Source of the DNA: Tetradesmus obliquus
Lineage: Eukaryota > Chlorophyta > Chlorophyceae > Sphaeropleales > Scenedesmaceae
NCBI GenBank assembly: GCA_030272155.1
Contig: CP126205.1
Span: forward strand, 4,452,501-4,516,500
Direction of reading: 5' to 3'
DNA length: 64,000 bases
Shown piece after piece: positions 1-14,016 of this stretch. The notes beneath the pieces are model-generated. The model did no database searches and was not told the DNA's origin. It saw nothing but the letters and a program-made list of their open reading frames with translations. A program made the position numbers and the translations under genes. How positions within the stretch are numbered: position 1 is the first letter of the stretch; each line of letters begins with the position of its first letter.

Positions 1-4806
<4,806 letters not shown>

Positions 4807-5296
4807 CTGTCTGGTCCTCTGCTGTCCTGCTGCCTGCTGCTGCTGAGCAGCGAATTGCCTCATTCGGAGTTATTATATAACGATGAAAATGAATAGGCTC
4901 AGCAGAAGAGGCGCACCAGCAACAGGTGTATTCGCACACAATGAGCCGAACAGCACACAGGCTGAACTGCGGGGCTCAAAGGTGCTTAGAAAGCTTCAAA
5001 CAGCGCTGCACTATGGCGCTTGCAGTAATCAGGGCTAATCGACTCGGGGGTCACTGACAGATGTGTTTGCGCAGGTGGTGTGGGGGTGATCCCCCCACCA
5101 CAAGAGGACCCGGCCGCTGAGCTGGACAAGTCCAGATACTGCTGCGTGAAGCTTTTAAATTGCTTAATTAAACGTCACGTGTCCTACAACAGCTGCTGTC
5201 ACTGCCCAGTTGGGCCCTCAGGGCTGCCTTCAGGCTGGACACAGGCGGGACAAGGTGCCAAGAGTAGTATAAAATTGGTACAACGTGCAAGCAGGT
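4807..5296. other. No gene recognised
   Basis: This should contain the AlaRS promoter. An A+T-rich run (ATTATATAA) occurs near 4870, just upstream of the proposed minus-strand start. No protein family is recognisable in any frame. Confidence 0.4.
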
Positions 5297-5380
5297 CAAT
5301 CATTTCAAGCATAATGCAGCATAATGAGTACTCACCTGGCTAGAAGTGGTCCCCCAAAAGGCCACCATGGCTGCTGAACC
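5297..5380. repeat. Dispersed repeat, copy A
   Basis: About 85 bp nearly identical to 59973-60062, including a shared core 'gaagtggtccccc' and 'ggccaccatggctgctgaac'. The flanks do not match. It does not correspond to a recognised gene; it could be the end of a mobile element or a shared untranslated or regulatory module. Confidence 0.75.
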
Positions 5381-5399
5381 TCGTATAGTAGCGGGTAGG

Positions 5400-5404
5400 T
5401 TACA
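5400..5404 (-). terminator. Candidate TGTAA poly(A) signal for the DUF1995 gene
   Basis: TGTAA on the minus strand about 420 bases past the stop codon. This is the usual chlorophyte polyadenylation signal. The match is short, so this is tentative. Confidence 0.45.
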
Positions 5405-5569
5405 CGGCAGCGGCCTGTCAGCATGCCACACTGTCCCTGCACCCTTCACTGCAGCATGACTTGCTGTACAAAAGGTGGCAACACACCAGCAACTGCTGCC
5501 TCAAAACATGTACCACCAGACCACCCCGACTCTCCTGCACACATACTATAACCAGCAGAAAACCACTTA

Positions 5570-5893
5570 ACATGCTGGTCTGCTGCAGCCCTGGCTGGCC
5601 CTGCTACTTCTTGCCCTTGCCCATGAGCCCCTTCACGCCCTTGACCAGCGAGGTGAGCGGGCTGCTGGCAGCCACTTTAACTTGCTGGTCTGCTGCAGCC
5701 CTAGCTGGCTCTGCTACTTCTTGCCCTTGTCCATGAGCCCCTTCACGCCCTTGACCAGCGAGGTGAGCGGGCTGCTGGCAGCCACTTTAACCTACTGTGC
5801 TGCTGCAGTTCTTGCTGGCTCTGCTACTTCTTGCCCTTGCCCATGAGCCCCTTCACGCCCTTGACCAACGAGGTGAGCGGGCTGCTGGCAGCG
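5570..5893 (-). repeat. 110-bp tandem triplication of the last DUF1995 exon end
   Basis: Three copies with exact 110-bp spacing (the CTGCTACTTC landmark falls at 5601, 5711 and 5821). Each encodes the last roughly 20 residues ending LMGKGKK and a stop. Only the copy at 5824-5893 is joined to the upstream coding sequence; the other two lie in the 3' UTR. A further degenerate echo of the exon start lies at about 6008-6062. Confidence 0.9.
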
Positions 5894-8286
5894 CGCGCGT
5901 TCATGATGACCAGCTCCAGGTCGCTCTGGCTGGGCCGCCGCTTCATCTGGCCCACCTGGCCACAGGACAGCAGTAGCAGCAAACGATTGTATTCAGATCT
6001 ATGCATTCATCATGGCCAGCTCCAGGTCGCTCTGGCTGGGAGACGCTTCATCTGGCCCACCTGACCACAGCACAGCAGCATAAAGCATTGCAGGAAAGAC
6101 ATTTGCAATGGCTGCATTCAGCCTATCGCTCACTCGCACGGGCGGCAGCCAGCAACACCAACAGCCGGCGTTGCTGTACACCAGCGCAGTGCGGCTGACG
6201 GCTGCAAGACCTGTCATGCTCCCGCAATACATTCCACGTAAGGATGGCAAGCTGACCGTTCTTGGCAACGGGAATACAAGCATGCACCATGCTGAGAGGC
6301 TGCAGAAGCAGGCAACAGGCCATGACCAGCACAGCTGAGCAGCTCCCACAGCAAGGGCCCCCTTCTCTCTCCCCCTCCCCGGTCACCTGCACGAAGTCGT
6401 CCCCTTCCTTGAGCAGCACGCGCCAGGGGCTGGCCGCAGCACTGCCCGACAGCTGACGCAGCACCGCACCCTCCGCACGCACCAGGCCCTGCGCAGGCAT
6501 ACAGCAGGCATGTGTCACGCAGTGCAGCAAGTCCTTAGTGACAGCAGCAAGTACGACCCAACCCTGGGCCACAACATATGGACGGACTCGGCTATCCAGA
6601 TTGCACCTCAAGCTGCACAATTGCCACAATCTAGAGCCGTGCAGTTGCTGCGATGCTCATCACCTGGGCATTTTTCACTGTTGCAGCTCGGGTTGGAGAC
6701 CCGTTCGGAACAAACTACTGCACGCTGCCACACCTGTGTGGCGATGGGCATGAAGCTGTAGGCGGCCTCAAATGAGTCCACCAGGCCACTGTAGGCTGCA
6801 GGGGTATTGGCGTGCCAGCCCGGGTTGACCACCAGCGCCCAGGGCCCACCCCACACCTCATCCAGCAACTGCTCCACCAGCGCCACCTGCAGGGCAGCAG
6901 TAAGGTTGACAGCAGCAGGAGACGAGCGGCACAGGATTTGCAGCAGATCTGTGGGGGTCATGCTCATCCAGCAGCTGCTCTACCAGCGCCACCTGACACG
7001 CAGCAGCAGGGCGGGGCAGCGAGGAGGATAGCGTGCATAACTTTACAGCTGACGTGCGGGGAGGGGGTTGAACTGCCAAGGGGCGCTTAGCCACTGGCAG
7101 GGCACATAAAGTTGGAGATGCTGGCGGCAGCACAATGTGAGCACGATTGCTGCTGCCAAGGAGTCTGAGCTGGTGCAGCAAGCTTGCTGCAGCGGTGCGC
7201 TTGCTGAAGGCACACGTTACGCAGAACAAGTCAGCAATAGCTGCAGAAGTTGCAGCAGTTGCAGCAGCTGTGTCACGGTAGATACTGCTGCTTGCAAGCT
7301 CGGCGTGCCCGCAGGACGCGCTGCATGCGCTGGCAGCTGCTGCCTGACTAACCACAGAGCAACTAACTCCGCCAGGCGAGGCAAGCAAGGCAGCTGCAGC
7401 GCCACTCACGTCTGAGGTGGCTGGCGCCAGCAGCAGCAGCGGCCCACTCAAGCTATCCGCCTGGCATGCAGCCCGCAGCGACAGCACAGGACCGCTGCCT
7501 TGCCGCCCGCTGCTGCTGCGCGCCGCCTGCACTGCCGCCGCCACCTGCTCTGATGCGGCCACGATGCATGCGCCTGCTGTTGCTGCTGCCGGCAGTGCTG
7601 CCAGCAGGTCTGCTGCCAGGCCTGCCAGCTCAGCGGGGCTGTCACTGGCCAGGGGCAGCTCCACTGAGAAGCGCGTGCCAGTGGAGCCGCCGCTGGAGCC
7701 TGCACCAAAGCCCTGCACAGGCACAGCGCAGGATGACTTTGCATACCTCTGTGCAGCAGTGTGTGCGTGGCAGCTGCTGCGTACAGCGCCGCATCATGAT
7801 GCTGAGCCTGAAGCAACAGGCCTGCATGTGTTCTGCCTGATGCAGCCCACATGCAGGCAGAGCTGTGGCAATAGCTCACTGTCGTGATTCCTAGCTGCAT
7901 ACCTTTTTTGCTTTCTTTGCGCCCTTCAGCTGTTTGACTTGGCCCAGTAGTGCAGCAGCAGACACCTTCACCTGCGCGAGGCGCAGCAGCCACCTCAGGC
8001 GTCCGTGGTTCATGGCAGTGCCAGCAGTCGCTTTACAGCACCAACGATCTAACAATAGCTGCATCAGCATTGCTCCTGCTTGGCTGTGCAGCATGCAACT
8101 CACTGCTTCATCTTTGGACTCTGGGATGCTAAACACTGCCTTTTCCTGGTTTGGTGCAATCGCATTCGCTAAAACCATGCCCGCTCGTAGCTGCCTGGCG
8201 TGTTTTGAGGAGCAGATGAACGCTGCACAGCATCTGCTGGGAGGAATGCGCCATTCTCTGAGCGTTCTCTGCTGCAGGGACTGCAT
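5824..8286 (-). CDS. DUF1995 domain protein, LPA3-like, probably plastid-targeted
   Basis: Five exons, all joining in phase 0: 8286-7903, 7712-7410, 6886-6734, 6488-6387 and 5955-5824 (with stop), about 357 aa. The N-terminus (MQSLQQRTLREWRIPP, then Arg/Ser/Ala-rich) looks like an organelle transit peptide and leads into 'SIPESKDEAV'. Exon 2 has 'TRFSVELPLASDSPAEL'. Exon 3 has 'GGPWALVVNPGW' and 'DSFEAAYSFMPIA', the most diagnostic DUF1995 block. Exon 4 ends 'PWRVLLKEGDDFVQ'; the last exon is basic (ends GKGKK). The family includes LOW PSII ACCUMULATION 3, involved in photosystem II assembly, but several plastid paralogues exist and I do not assign that role. The second half of exon 1 matches the family weakly and could contain an unrecognised intron. 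It is divergent from the NOP15-like gene. Confidence 0.78.
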
Positions 8287-8604
8287 GGTGAAGCGAGTAT
8301 GTAGCAGCTGGCGTGATGGGTATTCGGATCGTGGAACTTCCAGACAAAGTATGTGCGGCAGTAATGAGCGTCGTGGCTACTCGAACTTCAAGTCCCGGGC
8401 ATTTGTCACTGACAGCCAACACGGCACCGGGAGATTGGTTCGTGTCAGCAGCTGCAACGCCGATTAAATGTTTACTTGTCTTTGTTCAAAGTCATCAAAG
8501 AAGTTCTAACACTGCGTTGTGTCTGCACCGGGCTAGCACAGTACACGGCCGTCAGTGCTGTGAAGTTTGTACCCTATAGCACCCATAGCCAAGCATAAAT
8601 CACC
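8287..8604. promoter_or_regulatory. Putative bidirectional promoter region
   Basis: 318 bases separate the proposed start codons of two divergent genes, the DUF1995 gene (minus) and the NOP15-like gene (plus), so both 5' UTRs and promoters must share it. No TATA box is obvious at a convincing spacing. Confidence 0.5.
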
Positions 8605-9838
8605 ATGGTGAAAAGGAAGAAGTCAGAAGCCTCAGCAGCAGCTGCAGCAGATGACGACGCTCCTGGACCTAGTGGGCAGCAGCATGTAGCAGCAGACCCC
8701 CTCACTGCAGTGGTGTACATAGGGTGAGTTAGGCTTTTTCAGCTTGAAATGCGTCTCTTGTGGTTTGAAATGCCTGTGGAAACCCCATATATGCTTCTGC
8801 TGCTTGCAGGCACCTGCCTCATGGTTTTTATGAGGATGAGCTGCTGGGTGAGGCGCGCAGGCTGGCAGTTGCAGCAACAGTGTCTGACGGGTGCAGCAGG
8901 CAGCGGTTGAAGGCTGCAACAGGACAGCAAGGGGCACGTTGCATACGCATAGCTCTGCAGTGTGCCTTTCTAGGTGCAGGGGCAGCCTGCGCAGCAGTCC
9001 TGCAGGCTGGACTATAGCCTGGCATGGCATCTTGCACAGCCACCTGCCACCACTTAGGAACGAATGCACTGTGCCCGCGAATGCCATTGCACACCATCAT
9101 GAACTGTGTCCTGCCCGCGCAGGCTTCTTCTCCCAGTTTGGCAAGCTGGTGCGGGTGCGGCTGTCGCGCAGCAAGAAGACGGCCAAGCCCAAGCACTACG
9201 CGTTCCTGGAGTTCCAGCACGCTGACGTGGCGCAGATAGCAGCAGAGACCATGGACGGCTACTTCATGTTCAAGCAGGTGGGGCGGGGCGCTTGGCGGGC
9301 ACATTGTTGGCAGCCGGAGCAGCAATGCATGGCCTGCAGCGGGCTGGTGCTTGAATTATGCTCCATTGGGCTGGAGAGCAATTTTAGATCACAGCCCTTC
9401 AACTGCAGTTGCAGCGTCAGCAGCATCAGCTTCAAGTGCACGACAGTGCTGTGGCACCTGGGCTTTAGATACGTTCTGGGCGTTCAACAGGCAGCAAGCA
9501 CAGAGTGCTGCCTCGTCTCCAGGCTGACTCAGCAAGCTGGCCCAAGCACTTGCACCTGTACCATGCTGGCCAGGTGCAACTCAGCAGCATGCCAGCCAGC
9601 ACCTGCCACACTCGACGCTGCAACTGGCAGCTCTGCACCACTGCTTGCTGGTATCAGTAACCCATGGGTATCCTTAACCTCTTGTGCTGTTGTCCTGTTT
9701 CCTGCAGAAACTGTCGTGCCGGGTGCTGAAGCAGAGTGAGGTGCACCCACAGCTGTTCAAGGGAGCAAACCGCAAGTTCAAAAAGGTGGGGCGCGAGCGC
9801 CTCGAGCAGTGGACATCGCCAGCAACATCAAGATGAAT

Positions 9839-9888
<50 letters not shown>

Positions 9889-10311
9889 GCAGCAGCAGAG
9901 CAGCAGCAGAGCAGCAGCACACCCCCAGGCCAAGTCGTGCGAGTATCTGCACTGCATGAGGATGAACAGCAAGCAAGGATAGAGTATGTTGCAGCAGGTG
10001 CATTCATAGCCAAGCTTTTAGTTCTGCTTTGTTGCTTATGTCGAGGAGCACAGCACCTGAACCTGCTGCTGCCGCGTGTGTCTGTGTGTGCGACCTGGCG
10101 CCCCCGTCGCCCTCAGGTGCCGTGGAAGAAGATAGAGGCTGAGCGCGTGAACAAGGACCGCACGCCAGAGGAGGCAGCAGCACGCACGGCGGCGCTCATA
10201 CGCAAGGACAAGGCGCGCGCAAAGCGCATCGCTGCTGCGGGCATTGAGTATGAATATGAGCCGCTGGAGGCGCAGCGGCCGCGTAAGGCGCAGAAGACCA
10301 CCTTCAACTAG
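8605..10311 (+). CDS. NOP15/NIFK-type nucleolar RRM protein
   Basis: Five exons with consistent phases: 8605-8723, 8810-8847, 9123-9277, 9708-9785 and 10117-10311, giving 194 aa. The start codon sits in CACCATGG and begins MVKRKKSEAS. A single RNA-recognition motif spans about residues 36-110: RNP2-like 'VVYIGHLPHGFYEDELLG', then 'FFSQFGKLVRVRLSRSKKT', then RNP1-like 'KHYAFLEFQHADVAQIAAETMDGYFMF'. The C-terminal extension ('HPQLFKGANRKFKKVPW', then a basic Lys/Arg stretch) is typical of yeast Nop15 and human NIFK, which act in 60S ribosomal subunit assembly in the nucleolus. The length is short, like Nop15. A candidate TGTAA signal lies at 10670. Confidence 0.9.
9839..9930. repeat. (CAG)n tract in intron 4 of the NOP15-like gene
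   Basis: The tract begins about 50 bases after the donor at 9786. It is the one clear intronic tract in the window that is CAG, not CTG, on the sense strand. Confidence 0.9.
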
Positions 10312-10669
10312 GGCTGGCGGCGCGGCTGGCGCACTAGGTGCTGCTGCCACTGTTAACCTTTTGACTTGGCAGTTGCAGCGAGTCACGCATTAATTAAGGC
10401 ATGACAACATGGCTTGGGTTGTGCTTCAGATGTCTGCAGAGCATGCTGCAGCACGAGAGTGCTAAGGCTGAGTACTAATCAGCAATATTGAGGCGCGCCG
10501 TGTCCCTGGACTCCCTGTGTAGTGCTGTTGTGACTTAGCAGAGTGGCACTCTCAGATTATGATTTGCTTGGTGGCTGTGTGTCCTGCCTCTGTTGATTCA
10601 ATTCGTTATGTTGTTGCGATCAAGCTGCAAGTGTAGTGCTTTTTTCCTAGTGGCTGTACGGCTCCGGGT

Positions 10670-10674
10670 TGTAA
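10670..10674 (+). terminator. Candidate TGTAA poly(A) signal of the NOP15-like gene
   Basis: The TGTAA pentamer lies about 360 bases after the stop codon at 10311. Assigned by position only. Confidence 0.45.
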
Positions 10675-11136
10675 CAGCAGCGTGAGGATTGGCGACGGCT
10701 GGCAGGGATCGTGTGTACTAAAGCCTGCAGTATCACGGATCAAAGCTTTGTATCTGCCAGTTGCTTGCCTTCCTGCAGCATGTCGATCTTCGTCTGGCCT
10801 TCTGCTCGTTACTGGCAGTCCCAATTTGAAGTCAATACCGCAACTAACAACAGCCGTTTCGACGTCTCCAGATGTAAGTAATGCTTTCAGACAAAACAAT
10901 CATTGCATGTTCGACCGCACCGAGGCTCAACACAAAAAGCGAGGGAACACCACTGCCACCTCAGTCCCACACATCGCTTGCGTTTCGATAGCCGTCCTTC
11001 TTATCACGCAGAGTTACAGCTGATATAATACTAGCAGCACCTCCTGTAACAGTGCCGTGATAGTACCCCAACAGGAGCTCTGCACAGCAGTACTCGCCCC
11101 GTGGCTTGGCCCTCAGCTACCTTGCAGCTTAAAGCT

Positions 11137-12174
11137 ATGGATGATGAAGTAACGCTTTACGAGAATGAAGTGCTTTTCGAGCAGTCACAATGGCATTGGA
11201 GCAAGCCCCACCTGCAGCAGCAGGCACAGTCCAGTACGGCAGTGCAGCATGCAGCACGCAAGCAGGACCGCCTGCAATGGGCAGCCATGGCAGCAATTCT
11301 TCTGCTGTTCTTTCACTTTACAGTCACAGATCCTGGAGTGGCACCTCAGCCACTAGCATCCACGGCGCACCTGGCAGTGGCACACCCAGGCAGCGTCAGT
11401 CCCAGCAGCAGCTACAAGCTCTCTGTGTATAGCACAGTAACAGATGTGGATCTAAAGCGAGGCCTCATAGAGATGGAGCTGCTGGTGCAGCATCCCTCAG
11501 GCAGCAGCAGCAGCTACTGCAGCAGCAGCCATGCCCCGCGCCATGAGCTGGCGCTGGGCTCCACCGCACATGGAGCAGCGCAGCTGGTGCTGCCACTGTG
11601 CTCAGGGGCAGCTGCTGCTGGCACGCCTGTGCGCGCAGTACTGCCTCTTGTGCGGCAGTCTGCACCGCATCCTTTTGATGAGCACAGCATCGACGTGAGG
11701 CTGCGCCTGCAGCCCAGCCACAGCAGGCCTGCAGCAGCAGGCAGTCCCGCCAGCAGCAGCAACAGTCCCATCAAGCCCAGCAGCGGGAGCAGCAGCAGCG
11801 CCAGCGTTGAGCTGGAATGGCATGCTGTGTGGGCAGTGCAGGGCCTGCAGGCCTCTGTGGAGCGCAAGCTGCCCGGCTTGCAGGCACGCCTGCTGGCAGC
11901 GGCAGCAGGCAGCGGGCCAGACAGAGACGGAGGCTGGGGCAGCAGCCTGGCGGAGCAGCTGGGGCTAGGTGCAGCTGCGGCCTCGCCACAGGCTGAGGCG
12001 GTGTACGGCATGCGGCTGACGCGCTGCTCGTGGCTGCGCATCACGCACCTCACGGCGGCGCTGCTGCAGGTGGTGGCGGTGGGCTGGGCCTGCCTGCTGC
12101 TGGCTGGGCAGTGCCTGTCAGCCTTCCTGCTGCAGCGCTTCCTGTGCAGCAGGCTGCACGGCGTGTGGAACTGA
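11137..12174 (+). CDS. Intronless two-pass membrane protein of unknown function
   Basis: 345 aa from the first ATG in frame; the reading frame is open 36 bases further upstream but only from a GTG. Residues about 47-64 (around MAAILLLFFHF) form one hydrophobic segment; a second lies near the C-terminus (LLQVVAVGWACLLLAG), followed by a short basic tail ending RLHGVWN. The intervening roughly 240 residues are probably lumenal or extracellular, with Ser-rich low-complexity stretches and a conserved-looking 'YKLSVYSTVTDVDLKRGLIEMELLV'. The layout resembles the ciliary transition-zone protein TMEM231 (N-terminal and C-terminal membrane segments around a large exposed domain), but I see no diagnostic motif, so this is only a suggestion. 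It is one of the few intronless genes here. Confidence 0.65.
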   Translation: MDDEVTLYENEVLFEQSQWHWSKPHLQQQAQSSTAVQHAARKQDRLQWAAMAAILLLFFHFTVTDPGVAPQPLASTAHLAVAHPGSVSPSSSYKLSVYSTVTDVDLKRGLIEMELLVQHPSGSSSSYCSSSHAPRHELALGSTAHGAAQLVLPLCSGAAAAGTPVRAVLPLVRQSAPHPFDEHSIDVRLRLQPSHSRPAAAGSPASSSNSPIKPSSGSSSSASVELEWHAVWAVQGLQASVERKLPGLQARLLAAAAGSGPDRDGGWGSSLAEQLGLGAAAASPQAEAVYGMRLTRCSWLRITHLTAALLQVVAVGWACLLLAGQCLSAFLLQRFLCSRLHGVWN

Positions 12175-14016
12175 GTGTGTCGCTGCATGGCGTGAAGTAT
12201 GAGGTGGCTGGGGCGTGTCGTCGGAACTATGCAGGGTGCTGAAATGGCAAAAATGCTGTTACTGATAACAATGGTGTAGAATCCAAATGGTGCCTGAACA
12301 GACTGTGGAGGGCAGTGCCAGTGGAGGTCAGCAATTGTTCATTGTGTGGCTAGGATGAATCACATATCTTCCCATGTGTTTGTTTGTGTCATAGCAGCAG
12401 CAGCAGCAGTGGCAACGGCCTTTTTTGTTGCCCTTGGCACCCAAGCAGTGTGTTAGCAGCCTCGTGCCGACTGGCTTTGTGCGCCTGCCACGGCCAGCAC
12501 TGCACCACTGCAGCAGCGTGGTCAAGGTCGGCTGTCTTTGCCACCTCTCTGGCAAGGTACTCAATTCACTCCTTCGCACAAGGGTGTGTCTGCAGCTGCC
12601 CGTGGTGTGGTGCGCTGCCAATGCATGGTACATGCTGCGCCATGCGACTGTTGTATCAAAATGAGGGGTTTTCTGTGTGGGCGCAGCCTCTTGCACTGTG
12701 ACGGCTTGGCACAGTGCCAAAACACATGCATGTACGATAATTTGCGGCGCTGCAGGGTGTGTGTGGCAAGTTGTGCCATGCTGCGCGGCTTGGTCATCAA
12801 GCCCGCCACGATGCCGAAATGGCATCTGTTTTGTCAACTGATTTTATGTACGAAAAAAGCGCGTGTGCGGTCCAGCTTGTGATGATGGGGTGCTGGCACA
12901 TGCTGAGTTCAAGTCAGTCTTCAGGTGGTCCTTTGCCAGTGCAGTGCTACATCTGAATAGTTTGTTTTGGCATGCTCAGTTCAAGTGAAGTTTATGCTTT
13001 GGATGTTGCAGGCAGCGTTGCTGAAGTGCACACATGTAGGTGGCATTGCTAGCGGTAGCTTTTGTTTGCACCTTGCTGCGTTGCGAACAGTCTTAGAGAT
13101 TTTTCCACTCAGCTTGTTGTTCCTGCAAGCAACCGTATCAAGCTATGTTGCCGCAACTGCGGCAGTTTGATTGTCCCTGCAAGGGTATGTCACAGCCCAT
13201 CAGGCTAAGCATGTTGTGGACCGGTGGCTCTTTCTTGAAGCTTCCAATGTCTGCTGGCGAAATTTCTAAAAATAGAAGGCACGGTGCTGCTTCATGTGTG
13301 TCAAATTGATGTGTGCTGCAGCAGCACGACGGTGATGGCGTTGCTGCCATGGCGTTGGTGTGCGCGCAGGATACCCGCATGTGCAGGTGTTGAATTAAAT
13401 ACAAGAGTCGTGCAAGTGTCATGGAGCTTAGGCGCCTCTGCAAGGAGGGCCTTGTACAGGGGGAACGCTGTTGATGGTCTTTCGGATGACCTCATGCCTG
13501 TCAGTGACTACCTTTTTCAGCAAGTTGCTGCTGCAAGCCTGCTTGCCAAGTTGACCTTCAGTAAGTCCTGCTTGCTTGACGTAAAATGATTGTAATGGTC
13601 GTCATTTTGATTCTGCCCAAAAACCTGTTCTCCACATCATGGGGGTGCTGGTGCACATGACCCTCAGGCCCTGAGGGCCTGCAGCTGTATGTCTATAACT
13701 CTGCGCATCAGGTCGAGGCTTGAGGGCGATGAAGATGAACAACAATGGGGGCATATCAAGAAGGGTAGGCCCTTTCCCCGCATAACAGGGGCCTGGTTCA
13801 ACATTCAATGGCCACAGGTGTCACTAGCAGTGAGGGTACAGGTAAAGTGGTTACTGTCGTGACAGCAGTGAACCCAGCCTCACTGCGGTGATCGCAGGCA
13901 GAGTAGTTTAGTTACCGCATGATCTGCATTCTAAGCGCAGAACGGGTAGTATTGCATCGGCACAGCTGCAGGCGACATAGCTGTCGCTCCCGATCTGACA
14001 CGGGTGATCGCCAGCC
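12175..14016. other. 1.8-kb intergenic region, no gene recognised
   Basis: It contains scattered short frames but none with a recognisable domain or consistent splice structure. TGTAA occurs near 13591. It must include the 3' UTR of the membrane-protein gene and the promoter of the ribophorin II gene. Confidence 0.5.

Noticed and set aside
11101..11136. Upstream extension of the two-pass membrane protein
   Set aside because: It begins with GTG; the first ATG in the same frame (11137) is the reasonable eukaryotic start.
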